Positions 16,302 through 26,481 are shown, counted from the first letter of the stretch. The stretch: 38,926 bases of DNA from an uncultured Flammeovirgaceae bacterium (GCA_913050055.1 CAJXAT010000008.1:1-38926), one strand, 5' to 3'. Program-made: numbers and translations. Notes: a model not told the origin generated them from the letters alone.

Positions 16302-17171
16302 TTATCTAACATTTACATAAATTTCTGGGTTTACTGCTCGTTCTTTGAACCAAAGCTCAAAATGTAAATGGGGTCCTGAGGTAAGCTCTCCTGTATTACC
16401 TATTATAGACACAATTTCACCCGATTCTACAAAATTACCAACACTTTTTAATAATTCCGAATTATGCTTGTAAATAGATATCAAATTACCGCTGTGTTGG
16501 ATAACCAAAACGTTCCCCCCATCTAGCGTCCATGAAGCCATAATAACGATCCCATCTGCCAAGGCCTTGATGGGTTCGTTTTCTTGAGAAACAATATCTA
16601 TCCCAAAGTGATTCTCTTTCGGATCAAAGTTATTGGTGATAATCCCTTCTAAAGGCGTAAAAAAGACTATTTCACGTAGTTCATCCTCTGATCGATTAAA
16701 ATTAAGAGACACCAAACCTAGATCTGAACTCTCATATTCAGCCCTAAACTGAGAATCCAACGGACTTAGGGCAGGCGACAAATTAATATCTCCCAAGGTA
16801 GAAGTAGACAGTACTTTATTACTTGAAGACAAACTATCCAAATTTTGCCCCTCTAAGATATACTTCACGTTTTGAATATAATTATTTTTGACTTGAACTT
16901 CATTCTGTAAGGAATCCAACATCAGAGTTAAATTCAAAACCTGCCTATTGGCTTCCATTTCTGCATAACGAGGATCAAACCATTGTTTAAGTACCGTATT
17001 TACACTTAAAATAGACAAGGTCATTGATAAAATAAATATGAATGCCAACAATAAAATCAATCGGCCATAATTGAAAATAATGGTTCTTTTTTCTGAGAAA
17101 TCCTCTTCGTTTCGTACGATAAGAAGATATCTATTCGTCAACCAGTTAGAAAATGTGCGTTTTTGAGACAA
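16302..17171 (-). CDS. M23 family metallopeptidase (LytM-like cell-wall hydrolase)
   Basis: Start choice: the frame is open to a TTG at 17195, but that codon lies inside the promoter element at 17193-17200. I prefer the TTG at 17169-17171 (reading MSQKRTFSNWLTNRYLLIVR), 289 residues. One membrane helix (about 36-58) is followed by a coiled-coil-prone linker and the LytM domain. Zn ligands in order: His188 and Asp192 (HFGIDIVS), then His270 in HLHFELW, with His268 as catalytic His; YKHN supplies another conserved His. It should cut peptidoglycan peptides in the periplasm. First gene of the operon that continues into bactofilin and the ATP synthase. Confidence 0.92.
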   Translation of the reverse strand: MSQKRTFSNWLTNRYLLIVRNEEDFSEKRTIIFNYGRLILLLAFIFILSMTLSILSVNTVLKQWFDPRYAEMEANRQVLNLTLMLDSLQNEVQVKNNYIQNVKYILEGQNLDSLSSSNKVLSTSTLGDINLSPALSPLDSQFRAEYESSDLGLVSLNFNRSEDELREIVFFTPLEGIITNNFDPKENHFGIDIVSQENEPIKALADGIVIMASWTLDGGNVLVIQHSGNLISIYKHNSELLKSVGNFVESGEIVSIIGNTGELTSGPHLHFELWFKERAVNPEIYVNVR

Positions 17172-17190
17172 AAATTTTTGACTATTTTTA

Positions 17191-17226
17191 TACAAATATA
17201 TTAAAAGTCATTCTTTTATATTTGTA
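17191..17226. promoter_or_regulatory. Back-to-back promoter pair between the M23/ATP synthase operon and porW
   Basis: TACAAATATA (17191-17200) and TATATTTGTA (17217-17226) are a perfect 10-bp inverted repeat. Each half contains TATATTTG, a match to the Bacteroidota -7 element TAnnTTTG, one facing left (17193-17200, minus) and one right (17217-17224, plus). The inner flanks are also mirrored (TTAAAAG / CTTTTA). Both neighbouring genes have only TTG starts, at 17171 (minus) and 17236 (plus). Confidence 0.6.
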
Positions 17227-17235
17227 TAATATTTT

Positions 17236-19836
17236 TTGCCCCGATACAAGTTTTCTAATTCAACCCGTAATTTGAACCTTTTGCGATATTTTTTGACTCC
17301 CTTATTTGTTATTGTCCTAATAGTGCCCACTTTAGGTCAATCGAACGGAGTTATCAATTCTGGATATCACGACCTCACAGCACATTATAATGGCTACTTT
17401 ATTGCTCGCGAAAAAATCAAAGAAATTGAAGCTGGAATTTTTAATAAATACAAATGGAACTATAATAGAACTCTCCCTGTTTTTGCCCCTTTTGATACCA
17501 CAGATTCGAAATCATTAGAAGCTACCTTATTAGAATGCATAGAAAAAGCCTCTATCGCCATCCAAAGACATCCAGAATCAAAATGGCAAGATGATGCTTA
17601 CATTCTCGTTGGAAAAGCCCGCCTTTACGGTTCCGAATTTCCCGAAGCCATCGAAACCTTTAAGTGGATTAATAAATTCGGCGAAAACAAAAATATACAA
17701 CATCTTGCCTTATCTCAACTCATCAGAACTTTCTGTGAGGCCTACGAATATCAAAATGCACAAGCCGTTATTGCCTACCTGGAAAACGAAAAAATATCTG
17801 ATGATAATATGCTTATCTACTATTTAAATAGGGCCTATTACTATCAAAAAATTGAAGAAAATACAGCCGCAGCCGAAAATTTAGAAATGGCAGTAAAGTA
17901 TCTAAAACGCAACCCAGATAGAGCTAGAATAGAGTTCATAGCCGGTCAAACCCATCAGAAAATAAAAGATGATCTAAGTGCCTTTCGTTTTTATAGAAAA
18001 GCTATGAAACATAGCAAAAGTTATGAACTTTCTTTTTTCTCAAAACTCTACATGGTTGAAGTGACACCTATCGATGATCTTTCTTACGAAAAAAAGACCC
18101 TCAAGCATTTCAAAAAACTCTTAAAAGATCGCAAAAATACAGATCATAAAGATAAAATTTATTTTCGAATGGCCGAATATGAATTTAAGAAAGGAGCTTT
18201 AGATTTGGCTATTTTGAATTATAAAATGTCTATTGCTAACAATACCATTGATCCCCGACAAAAAGCTTATGCTTATCTAAAATTGGCTCAGATTTATTTC
18301 GATAATAAAATAGATTTCAGACTTGCCAAAGTATATTATGACAGTACAATGACCCTTTTACACAAAGACGAAAAAGAGTATGCAGCTTCATTGAGTAGAA
18401 AAGAAATTCTTAATGAATTTGTCACCCATATCAATACCATTTCAAAAAATGATAGCTTGATCAATTTGACCCTCATTAGCAATGATTCCTTAGATGTTTT
18501 GGTCAATGCAGTACTTGATAATCAAGAAATTGAAACCAAAAAAGCCAAAGTACAGGCAAAAAAAGAAGCCCGCGCTTCCAATAATGTCCAATTTTACAAC
18601 AATGAAAATCAGGTAGCCCTTTCGGCATCGACACAAGGAGAATGGTATTTTTACAACAGTCTTGTTGTGAGTAAAGGATTGGCATATTTCAAACAAAAAT
18701 GGGGTCAAAGAAGTTTAAATGATCATTGGAGAAGACAAAATAATAGTAATAATTCCTCAACTAATCCTGAGGTTTTGGCGTCACAGATTAATTCTAAAGA
18801 CAATACAAAAGACACAGAAGAAAAAAATTCCAAGTTCGATATAGTTGAAGCAAAAAATTCTTTATTAGCTGCTATCCCAAGAGATTCTATCCAATTAAAT
18901 AAACTTCTAAATGAAATAGAAGAGGCATTGTACGAGCTTGGGAAAATTTATAATTTTAAGCTAAATGAGCCCCTCGATGCTATACATTCTTTTAATAAGC
19001 TCATCAACAGATTCCCGAAGGGTCCCTACCATGCAGAAGTCCTCTATCAACTTTATTTACTCAATAAAGAATATGACTCATTAGCAAGTCTCAGTGCGGC
19101 TGATCAGCTTGTTTTGTCTTATCCTGATTCTATTTATGCCAAACTTATAATCAATCCCAATTATATTGAAGACAATGACCGGTTAACCATTGCGTTACAA
19201 AAAGTTTATAAAACCGCCTATCATCACTACAATAATGGTGCTTATAAAAAATCTATGTCATTGATTGACAGTGCTTTGTCATCTGAAATGGAAAACGCAT
19301 TTGTAGACTATTTATTACTCTTAAGAGCCCTCTGTTTTGGGAAGACTGATGGTATTTATAAATACCAATTTGAATTAAATAATTTTATCGAGGATCAACC
19401 CACGAGTGAATTAATTGAATATGCGAAAGAACTTATTACCGTTTCCGAAGCCTTTCAGATTAATCTATTCAGCGCTTCAAAAGCAAAGTATATCAAGAAT
19501 ACTGATCGAGAACATTATTTTCTTTATTTATATCCATCGGACATTGATCTCAAAACCTCTGTCTCATCCTTGATAGATGATTACCTTAGCATTCAAGATT
19601 CAAACCTCATTGCTGGTAATATGGTTTTCGATAAAACCTATTCTATTGCAATGGTAACACCCTTTAGTAATCTAGAAGCTGCACAAAAATTTCGTTCTGA
19701 AATTGAAGTAAATCTGTTTGATTCCGCTGAAAAAGAAAAATGGATCAACCTTATCATGACCAAAGAAAATTTTGACATCTTTTATAAGACTAAAGACTTA
19801 GACTCCTACCTTACATTTTTTGATAAGTATTATTAG
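17236..19836 (+). CDS. porW: Type IX secretion system protein PorW/SprE (TPR protein)
   Basis: 866 residues. A hydrophobic N-terminal segment (about 15-34) is followed by HDLTAHYNGYFIAREKIKEI, the hallmark start of SprE/PorW, then repeated ~35-residue helical hairpins (TPR-like; e.g. DDAYILVGKARLYGSEFPEA and KDKIYFRMAEYEFKKGALDL). The mid-protein ASTQGEWYFYNSLVVSKGLA and FKQKWGQRSLNDHWRR blocks are also characteristic. SprE is needed for gliding and type IX secretion in Flavobacterium johnsoniae, and PorW has been connected to the PorK/N ring. The only plausible starts are TTG codons (17236 chosen; others downstream before the signal). The gldKLMN genes lie 4 kb away. Confidence 0.93.
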   Translation: MPRYKFSNSTRNLNLLRYFLTPLFVIVLIVPTLGQSNGVINSGYHDLTAHYNGYFIAREKIKEIEAGIFNKYKWNYNRTLPVFAPFDTTDSKSLEATLLECIEKASIAIQRHPESKWQDDAYILVGKARLYGSEFPEAIETFKWINKFGENKNIQHLALSQLIRTFCEAYEYQNAQAVIAYLENEKISDDNMLIYYLNRAYYYQKIEENTAAAENLEMAVKYLKRNPDRARIEFIAGQTHQKIKDDLSAFRFYRKAMKHSKSYELSFFSKLYMVEVTPIDDLSYEKKTLKHFKKLLKDRKNTDHKDKIYFRMAEYEFKKGALDLAILNYKMSIANNTIDPRQKAYAYLKLAQIYFDNKIDFRLAKVYYDSTMTLLHKDEKEYAASLSRKEILNEFVTHINTISKNDSLINLTLISNDSLDVLVNAVLDNQEIETKKAKVQAKKEARASNNVQFYNNENQVALSASTQGEWYFYNSLVVSKGLAYFKQKWGQRSLNDHWRRQNNSNNSSTNPEVLASQINSKDNTKDTEEKNSKFDIVEAKNSLLAAIPRDSIQLNKLLNEIEEALYELGKIYNFKLNEPLDAIHSFNKLINRFPKGPYHAEVLYQLYLLNKEYDSLASLSAADQLVLSYPDSIYAKLIINPNYIEDNDRLTIALQKVYKTAYHHYNNGAYKKSMSLIDSALSSEMENAFVDYLLLLRALCFGKTDGIYKYQFELNNFIEDQPTSELIEYAKELITVSEAFQINLFSASKAKYIKNTDREHYFLYLYPSDIDLKTSVSSLIDDYLSIQDSNLIAGNMVFDKTYSIAMVTPFSNLEAAQKFRSEIEVNLFDSAEKEKWINLIMTKENFDIFYKTKDLDSYLTFFDKYY

Positions 19837-19837
19837 C

Positions 19838-22108
19838 ATGAATCAAAAAAAATATGTCCGTATGATGAGCCTTTTATTCTGGCTTTTATTCTGTTCCATA
19901 TTTATAGGTGCGCCCACATTTATTTATATGGTCAAAAATGATACTCTGGGCCTTTTTGGAGGACTTCCTAGTTTAAGCGATTTAGAAAAACCCAAAACAG
20001 ATTTATCATCCGAATTGATAAGTGCTGACGGCGTATCTCTTGGAAAATATTTTAGGAAAAATCGGACGGCCATATCTTACGATGAACTTTCTCCTGAATT
20101 AATCAGTACCTTGTTGGTAACCGAAGATTATAGATTTAAAGAGCATTCGGGAATAGATCTTAAAGCTTTGCTTCGAGCGATTTTAGGAAAATTAACCTTC
20201 CAATTTAAAGGTGGTGGGAGTACGCTGACCATGCAATTAGCAGAAAATTTATATGGTACCAATTCTCAAAATCAAGGGGCGATTTATACTATTTCTAGTT
20301 TAGGGCAAATTGTTACCAAATTGAAAGAGTGGATTATCGCCTTCCAACTGGAACAGTCGTATACCAAAGAAGAAATTCTCGCCATGTATTTAAATACAGT
20401 GGAGTATGGCTCTAATTCCTTTGGCATACAAGTTGCTGCACAAACCTTTTTTAACAAACTCCCCTCAGAACTCGATTACCAAGAATCAGCCAGCCTCATT
20501 GGATCCATCAATAAGCCTACCCGTTACAATCCTGTTTATAATCCCAACGATGCCAAAGCCAAAAGAACGGAAGTATTATATAACCTTTTAAAATATGATA
20601 TTATTGAAAGGCCATTATACGACTCATTAGTCCAAAAACCACTCCTTCTTAATTATAAAGTGGACAATCAGCACCAAGGACTGGCCACCTATTTTCGCTC
20701 AGTGATCAGGAATAGACTGATGAATTGGTGTGAAGAAAATGGTTATGACCTTTTCAATGATGGACTAAAAATATATACCACCTTGGACAGCCGATTACAA
20801 AAGTACGCAGAGACAGCCGTTACCGAAGAAATGAGTCGTTTACAGGCTTTATTCGAAGTGCATTGGGAGGATAAAAATCCCTGGATAGATAAAAATAATC
20901 AAGAAATCAAAGGTTTTTTGGAAAATGCTATCAAACGAACGGCCACTTACAAGAATTTACAACTTAAATTTTCAGATGCCCCTGATTCGGTCAAATATTA
21001 TTTGGAGCAACCTAAAAAAATCAAAGTTTTCTCATGGGATGGAGAAAAAGATACCCTCTTGAGCCCGCTCGATTCTATGCGTTATTATAAGCGCTTTCTA
21101 CAGGCCGGGTTTTTCGCGATGGATCCAAATTCTGGTCATGTTAAAGCTTGGGTTGGCGGCATTGATTATAAATATTTCCAATATGACCACGTAAAGCAAG
21201 GCAAGCGTCAACCCGGGTCTACCTTTAAGCCTATTGTATATACCGCTGCCATAGACAATGGCTATTCGCCGTGCTATGAAGTCGTAGATGCTGCTGTCAG
21301 CTACGCCGTACCTGGACAAATTCCCCCTGTCTGGCGTCCAAATAATTCGTCCGGCAAATACAGCGGAGAAGTCATGACGATCAGACAAGCAATGGCCAGA
21401 TCTGTAAACTCCATTACGGCTTTTATTATGAGTAAGGTCGGACCAAGCAATGTAGTTGATTACGCTCGAAAATTGGGATTTACCAGTCCCCTGAATGCGG
21501 TCCCCTCATTATGCCTTGGTACAGATGATGTTTCTCTTTATGAACTGGTCGGCGCCTATGCTACTTTTGTCAACAAGGGAAATTTTACTAAACCTGAATA
21601 CATAACTAAAATTGCTGACAAAAATGGAAACATTCTACAACTTTTCATTCCTGAAACACGAGAGGCGTTGAACGAGCAAACAGCTAATCTGATGTTACAT
21701 ATGCTCAAAGGAGCCATAGAAGAGCATGGTGGATCAGGAGTATCGCTTGATCCTTGGTTAAAAGAGAATAACGATATAGGTGCTAAGACAGGTACCACAC
21801 AAAATGGTTCAGATGGTTGGTTTATAGGCGTCACCAAAGACCTAGTAGCTGGCACATGGGTAGGAGGAGATGAGCGGAGTATTAGATTCAGGGAATGGAT
21901 TTTAGGTCAAGGGGCGCGCACTGCCCGACCCATTTGGCAAAACTTCATGCTAAAAGTCTATCAGGACTCCGCGCTCGATTATGAGCGAGCACCCTTCGCT
22001 CCACCCTCAACACAAATCAACGTCGAATTAGATTGTAATATTTATAAAGGTACCTACGGAAAAGATTCAACCTATTATGACATCGTCAAGGAAGGTGATA
22101 TATTCTAA
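19838..22108 (+). CDS. Class A penicillin-binding protein (PBP1A-like)
   Basis: The ATG at 19838 (MNQKKYVRMMSLLFWLLFCS), 1 bp after the porW stop, gives 756 residues. A membrane anchor (about 9-31) is followed by the GT51 glycosyltransferase domain with TEDYRFKEHSGID (Glu96 catalytic) and GGGSTLTMQLAENLY. The transpeptidase domain has the active-site GSTFKPI (Ser461, Lys464), the SVN triad (522-524) and KTGTT (Lys650). It polymerises lipid II and crosslinks glycan strands in the periplasm. All catalytic residues are present. It is directly followed by uvrC without a gap. Confidence 0.96.
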   Translation: MNQKKYVRMMSLLFWLLFCSIFIGAPTFIYMVKNDTLGLFGGLPSLSDLEKPKTDLSSELISADGVSLGKYFRKNRTAISYDELSPELISTLLVTEDYRFKEHSGIDLKALLRAILGKLTFQFKGGGSTLTMQLAENLYGTNSQNQGAIYTISSLGQIVTKLKEWIIAFQLEQSYTKEEILAMYLNTVEYGSNSFGIQVAAQTFFNKLPSELDYQESASLIGSINKPTRYNPVYNPNDAKAKRTEVLYNLLKYDIIERPLYDSLVQKPLLLNYKVDNQHQGLATYFRSVIRNRLMNWCEENGYDLFNDGLKIYTTLDSRLQKYAETAVTEEMSRLQALFEVHWEDKNPWIDKNNQEIKGFLENAIKRTATYKNLQLKFSDAPDSVKYYLEQPKKIKVFSWDGEKDTLLSPLDSMRYYKRFLQAGFFAMDPNSGHVKAWVGGIDYKYFQYDHVKQGKRQPGSTFKPIVYTAAIDNGYSPCYEVVDAAVSYAVPGQIPPVWRPNNSSGKYSGEVMTIRQAMARSVNSITAFIMSKVGPSNVVDYARKLGFTSPLNAVPSLCLGTDDVSLYELVGAYATFVNKGNFTKPEYITKIADKNGNILQLFIPETREALNEQTANLMLHMLKGAIEEHGGSGVSLDPWLKENNDIGAKTGTTQNGSDGWFIGVTKDLVAGTWVGGDERSIRFREWILGQGARTARPIWQNFMLKVYQDSALDYERAPFAPPSTQINVELDCNIYKGTYGKDSTYYDIVKEGDIF

Positions 22109-23911
22109 ATGGAACATTTTCAATTTGATAAAACTTCTTACAATCATATCCCCAAAGAACCAGGTATTTATAAATTTTTTCATACTTCAGGAACCCTTCT
22201 ATATGTCGGCAAAGCTAAGGTTTTGAAAAATCGAATAGCTAGCTATTTTACTAATAAAAACTTACTCAATAAAAAAACACAACGACTAGTCAGTCAGATC
22301 GATACCATTGAGGTCACCATTGTAAATTCTGAATACGATGCCTTGCTGTTAGAGAATAACCTCATTAAAGAAAATCAGCCTAAATTCAATATCTTATTAA
22401 AGGACGATAAAACATTCCCTTTTCTGGTGGTTACCCGCGAGCGATTTCCAAAAATATATTCTACACGGAAAGTAGACCCTGATAAGGGGACCTATTTCGG
22501 ACCTTACACCAGCGTACGAGCCATGCATAAAGCTTTGGACCTAATCAGTAAACTTTATCATGTAAGATCATGTAGTCTCAACCTTTCAGAGAAAAACATT
22601 AGTAACTTGAAATTCAAAGTATGCCTCGAATATCATATCGGAAATTGTTTAGGCCCCTGCGAAGGCCTCCAATCTGAAAAAGATTATTTAAAGGAAATCG
22701 ATCAAGCCAAGCACATCCTCAAAGGCCGCATTCACCCCATTAAAATACGGCTGAAGGAAGATATGAACCACTCAGCCGATCTCCTAAAATTTGAATTGGC
22801 CGCTGAATATAAGTCTAAGTTGCAATTACTGGAAACCTTTCAATCCAAATCATTGATTGTCAATCCGAGTATCACAGATATTGATATTGTCACCATCCTT
22901 AGTGGAGAAGACATCAGTTATCTCAACTTTATGAAAATTGAAATGGGAACGATAAGAGCATCTGAAACTGTCTTGATTAAATCTCGACTCAAAGAGAAAA
23001 CAGAGGAAATCATGGCCTACGCAGTACCTGTTCTCAGACAAAAGTTCAACAGCCACAGTCCTACCATCATTTCCAACTTCATTTTTGAGCTGACCAACAT
23101 CAATATCATTATACCACAAATAGGTGATAAGAAGAAATTACTAGATCTTTCTCTAAAGAATGCATTTATGTTCAAGCAGAATCATCTGCGAATTAAAACA
23201 AAACAACAAGACGATTCAGAACGTACCCTACGACAATTGCGAGATGATCTAAGGTTAAAATCTATTCCTCGAGTTATCGAATGCTTTGACAACTCCAACA
23301 TACAAGGCACCCATCCCACCGCGAGTATGGTATATTTTAAGAATGGAAAACCCTTAAAACAGCAATATCGCCATTATAATATCAAAACCGTAATTGGCCC
23401 TGATGACTTCTCTTCAATGACCGAAATCATACACCGCAGATATGAACGCCTATTAACAGAGAATAAGGATCTACCTGATCTCATCGTAGTAGATGGGGGG
23501 AAGGGCCAACTCAGTGCTGCTTGTATCTCCCTAAAAAGCCTAAGCATATACGGCAAAATCCCCATTATCGGAATTGCCAAAAGATTGGAGGAAATTTATT
23601 TTCCCGAAGATTCAATCCCTATTTACCTCAGCAAGAAATCCTCTGCCCTTAAATTGTTACAATTTATCAGAGATGAAGCCCATAGATTTGCAATTAACCA
23701 CCACCGTAACATTCGTTCAAATGATTCTATTACATCAATACTCGATGGTATACCAGGTATAGGCCCTAAAAATAAGGTCCTTTTACTTACAAAATTTAAA
23801 ACACTAAGCCAAATTCGGAAAGCCCCCGTCTCTGTTCTGACAAATGCTATAGGCAATAAGTTGGCAGTAAGGCTGCATAACTATTTCAACAAAAAAAAGG
23901 GAATCCAATAA
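22109..23911 (+). CDS. uvrC: Excinuclease ABC subunit C
   Basis: 600 residues. The N-terminal GIY-YIG nuclease (GIYKFFHTSGTLLYVGKAKV), the UVR motif region (about 200-235), the RNase H-like C-terminal nuclease (ECFDNSNIQGTHPTASMVYF, then PDLIVVDGGKGQLSAA with catalytic acidic residues) and a final helix-hairpin-helix (LDGIPGIGPKNKVLLLTKF) are all present. It makes the dual incisions of nucleotide excision repair. The start follows the PBP stop immediately (22108/22109). Its TAA lies in the loop of a terminator hairpin. uvrA is also in the window, at 34591. Confidence 0.97.
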   Translation: MEHFQFDKTSYNHIPKEPGIYKFFHTSGTLLYVGKAKVLKNRIASYFTNKNLLNKKTQRLVSQIDTIEVTIVNSEYDALLLENNLIKENQPKFNILLKDDKTFPFLVVTRERFPKIYSTRKVDPDKGTYFGPYTSVRAMHKALDLISKLYHVRSCSLNLSEKNISNLKFKVCLEYHIGNCLGPCEGLQSEKDYLKEIDQAKHILKGRIHPIKIRLKEDMNHSADLLKFELAAEYKSKLQLLETFQSKSLIVNPSITDIDIVTILSGEDISYLNFMKIEMGTIRASETVLIKSRLKEKTEEIMAYAVPVLRQKFNSHSPTIISNFIFELTNINIIIPQIGDKKKLLDLSLKNAFMFKQNHLRIKTKQQDDSERTLRQLRDDLRLKSIPRVIECFDNSNIQGTHPTASMVYFKNGKPLKQQYRHYNIKTVIGPDDFSSMTEIIHRRYERLLTENKDLPDLIVVDGGKGQLSAACISLKSLSIYGKIPIIGIAKRLEEIYFPEDSIPIYLSKKSSALKLLQFIRDEAHRFAINHHRNIRSNDSITSILDGIPGIGPKNKVLLLTKFKTLSQIRKAPVSVLTNAIGNKLAVRLHNYFNKKKGIQ

Positions 23912-23920
23912 CTCCCTTTT
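23895..23920. terminator. Bidirectional terminator between uvrC and gldN
   Basis: AAAAGGGA (23895-23902) pairs with TCCCTTTT (23913-23920) around a 10-nt loop containing the uvrC stop codon. The A- and T-runs on each side let it work for both converging genes. Confidence 0.7.
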
Positions 23921-23943
23921 ATAATACTGTATGTAGATATTAC

Positions 23944-24783
23944 TTAATTCTCCCACAAATTACTCTCGTACTCCATCAATTCCATCTCGGCTTGTTGCTG
24001 TAATATCAATGCCATCATGGGATCCTCAGCAATTTGGTCGGCATACATCTGTCTAATGTCTAAATTCTGAGAATTAGATACCCCTATTATCGGTGCATTG
24101 AAGAGTCTCAGTTCCAATGCATCAGCTAAATTTACATGCGCACCTGGATTTTGCTCGTTAAACCAGTATGCTTTGTCTTTATAGGGTCCTCTGAACAATT
24201 TGACAACATCGTCATATCTAAAACTGGCTACCTTTTTTTCAAATTGAATTTCATAATTTGGATTGGCAGGAATACCTATGGTGAGCGCCCTGATGTAATA
24301 ATACATTCTTGATCTCATACGATCAAAAATAAGGTCCTCTCTAATATAAATCTTATTAAATTCAGTCGGATCAATATTACTATAATTTTTCCCATCACCC
24401 TCAGTCTCCTCTTCTGCCTCATCCCCAAAACCACCCCCAAAACCGAAATCATCACCGCCACCTTGAATCTCATATTGCAGTGCCGATATGAATTCATCAT
24501 CAGGCATAGGTCGCAAACATGAATCAGACATATAGGGCTGGAGCAATCCATCTTTGGCTCCTTGAATCATTAGAGCCGACAGCTCCGAATTTTTTGAATT
24601 AAATGGTCGATTTTGTCTCTGCGTCAGGTTTAATCTCCTAAACAGCGTTTTTTTCCAAAAAATATGAATAGGATCAATCTCTGGTTTGATTATCTCAGCG
24701 GCCGCCACTGGTGGTTCCACCCGTTGTGCCTGTACTTCCATAAGAATTACAAGTAAATAAAAACTAAATAACAATTTTTTCAT
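23944..24783 (-). CDS. gldN: Gliding motility / type IX secretion protein GldN
   Basis: 279 residues with a signal peptide (MKKLLFSFYLLVILMEVQAQ). The family blocks IFWKKTLFRRLNLTQRQNRP, FNKIYIREDLIFDRMRSRMY and VKLFRGPYKDKAYWFNEQNP identify GldN/PorN, the periplasmic partner that forms a ring with the GldK lipoprotein. Near residues 114-132 there is a Gly/Phe/Asp/Glu-rich insertion (GGGDDFGFGGGFGDEAEEE) of low complexity. Last gene of the porP-gldKLMN run, 18 bp after gldM. Confidence 0.95.
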   Translation of the reverse strand: MKKLLFSFYLLVILMEVQAQRVEPPVAAAEIIKPEIDPIHIFWKKTLFRRLNLTQRQNRPFNSKNSELSALMIQGAKDGLLQPYMSDSCLRPMPDDEFISALQYEIQGGGDDFGFGGGFGDEAEEETEGDGKNYSNIDPTEFNKIYIREDLIFDRMRSRMYYYIRALTIGIPANPNYEIQFEKKVASFRYDDVVKLFRGPYKDKAYWFNEQNPGAHVNLADALELRLFNAPIIGVSNSQNLDIRQMYADQIAEDPMMALILQQQAEMELMEYESNLWEN

Positions 24784-24801
24784 CTTTCTTAATTTTTAAA
24801 T

Positions 24802-26442
24802 CTATTTTAATGGGATTGACATACTTCGATTGTATGCGTTGAAATTTTCAACATTCCCTTTAAAATTTTGTCTTTTCACCTGCTTAAATTCTAATACCAA
24901 TATATCTCCCTTGCGCGCCGAAGAAGCAATGGCAGATAAGTTTAATTTACCACTTCCTTTAACACTCTGCCTTCCTATCCCTCCACTCACCAAAGTAGCC
25001 ACTATTTGAGATACTTGAAATTTAGCATCATCCGGCAAAAACTCTTTAAACCCTGCATCTGGAATTGCTCTTATAGATAATCTCGATGTTTTGGCAGGAA
25101 TTCCCTTCGAAAGGTCGACCTCTCCTCGATCCGAAAAAGCCTTAATTTCAACCGCTGGGATAGGTCTCACGCCAAAAGTTCTTGAACCAATTCTATTGCC
25201 ATTGCTAGAAACGCTCAAAACCACTTCTTTTGAATTGGGTACTATCGTCACCGCACCCGCCGTTGCCCCTTTAATGGTAGTCCCTCCTTTTGCTGAAAAT
25301 GCAGGATTATAGGTAGTTCCTAACGCAGGTACTTGAACATCTAACTTATTTCCACAGTTAAAATAAAGTGCCCCTACCGACGCCGATTGAATCTGAATAA
25401 CTGGCTTCATTACAAAATATTCCTCAATGCTTGAGTACGTTGTATCTCCTCCACCGGGTAAATCAATGGTGATGGCCGCTTCGAAGGTTTGACGCTTTTG
25501 CATTTCTTTTCCTGAAAATTTTGCAGAAGCGGTAAACTCAACGAGGCCCACACCACTTTCGACTTTGATCGGTTTACCGTTATAAGTCATTGTCGGCACA
25601 ATTGCTGAAGCTGAGGCTGCGATGAACATTTCTGCTTTATAAGGCGTTCCCGCTGCAACATATTTCGACTCAGGTCTAACCATAGCCACAATCTGGTCAA
25701 AAGCAATATCTCCAGCGCCCACTTTGGACGACAAAAAAGCCATCGCCCGGGTTTCATAACTCAAAATTTTCGATTGGAAGTCGGCAACAGTCGCAAGACA
25801 AGCTGGCGTTGGAGAATCGGAGAATGCAAGTTGTGCAAATGCTTTTCCCTGCTGATTAGGATCTTTATTGTAAACCGGATCATCAACCGCATCGACTGCA
25901 ATTGGCTTAAATTTCGAAAGTTCTGATTCTGGCGCACCAAATTCATCCATAATAGATTTAATCTCTTCAGCAAAACCATTTAATTGATCTTTTATCTCTT
26001 GACCCTTACCTTGACCTCCTTCTTCTACTGGCATCATGTAATGTCCCACCTTACTATAATCTGTTTTACCTGCCAAATGTTTTGCATCGCCGACATAACT
26101 AGGCTCGTATTCAATGTAACCACCTGTAATTGCAACCATGGTGTCTTTTAGTTGAAGCATTTTGGCCATCAACACTTCCGTTTTCTCATGAACTAATTGA
26201 GCCGCTTCCATAACCTTTAAATCAGCCTCACGATTGCCTGTTTCATCAACGGTCTTAACAATGCTCTCCATTATTTGGATATTTCTATCTTGGGTCTCAT
26301 TATTTGCACTTACCAAGCTTTCATTAATAAAGACGAATTTATCAATAATGGTATTACTCACATTTAGCGCCAATAAAGCAGTCAGCACTAAATACATCAT
26401 ACCCACCATTTTTTGACGTCCTGTTTCTTTCCCTCCTGACAT
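24802..26442 (-). CDS. gldM: Gliding motility / type IX secretion motor protein GldM
   Basis: 546 residues. A single membrane helix close to the N-terminus (QKMVGMMYLVLTALLALNVS) is followed by a helical domain and several beta-rich periplasmic domains (from about 230), ending in NFNAYNRSMSIPLK. GldM pairs with GldL to form the proton-powered rotary motor of the type IX system, its periplasmic part reaching the GldK/N ring. The gene lies 39 bp after gldL. Length matches the family and no domain appears lost. Confidence 0.96.
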   Translation of the reverse strand: MSGGKETGRQKMVGMMYLVLTALLALNVSNTIIDKFVFINESLVSANNETQDRNIQIMESIVKTVDETGNREADLKVMEAAQLVHEKTEVLMAKMLQLKDTMVAITGGYIEYEPSYVGDAKHLAGKTDYSKVGHYMMPVEEGGQGKGQEIKDQLNGFAEEIKSIMDEFGAPESELSKFKPIAVDAVDDPVYNKDPNQQGKAFAQLAFSDSPTPACLATVADFQSKILSYETRAMAFLSSKVGAGDIAFDQIVAMVRPESKYVAAGTPYKAEMFIAASASAIVPTMTYNGKPIKVESGVGLVEFTASAKFSGKEMQKRQTFEAAITIDLPGGGDTTYSSIEEYFVMKPVIQIQSASVGALYFNCGNKLDVQVPALGTTYNPAFSAKGGTTIKGATAGAVTIVPNSKEVVLSVSSNGNRIGSRTFGVRPIPAVEIKAFSDRGEVDLSKGIPAKTSRLSIRAIPDAGFKEFLPDDAKFQVSQIVATLVSGGIGRQSVKGSGKLNLSAIASSARKGDILVLEFKQVKRQNFKGNVENFNAYNRSMSIPLK

Positions 26443-26481
26443 AATTTATCTTTTGTTCAGTTTAAATTAATTTGTTAAGAA

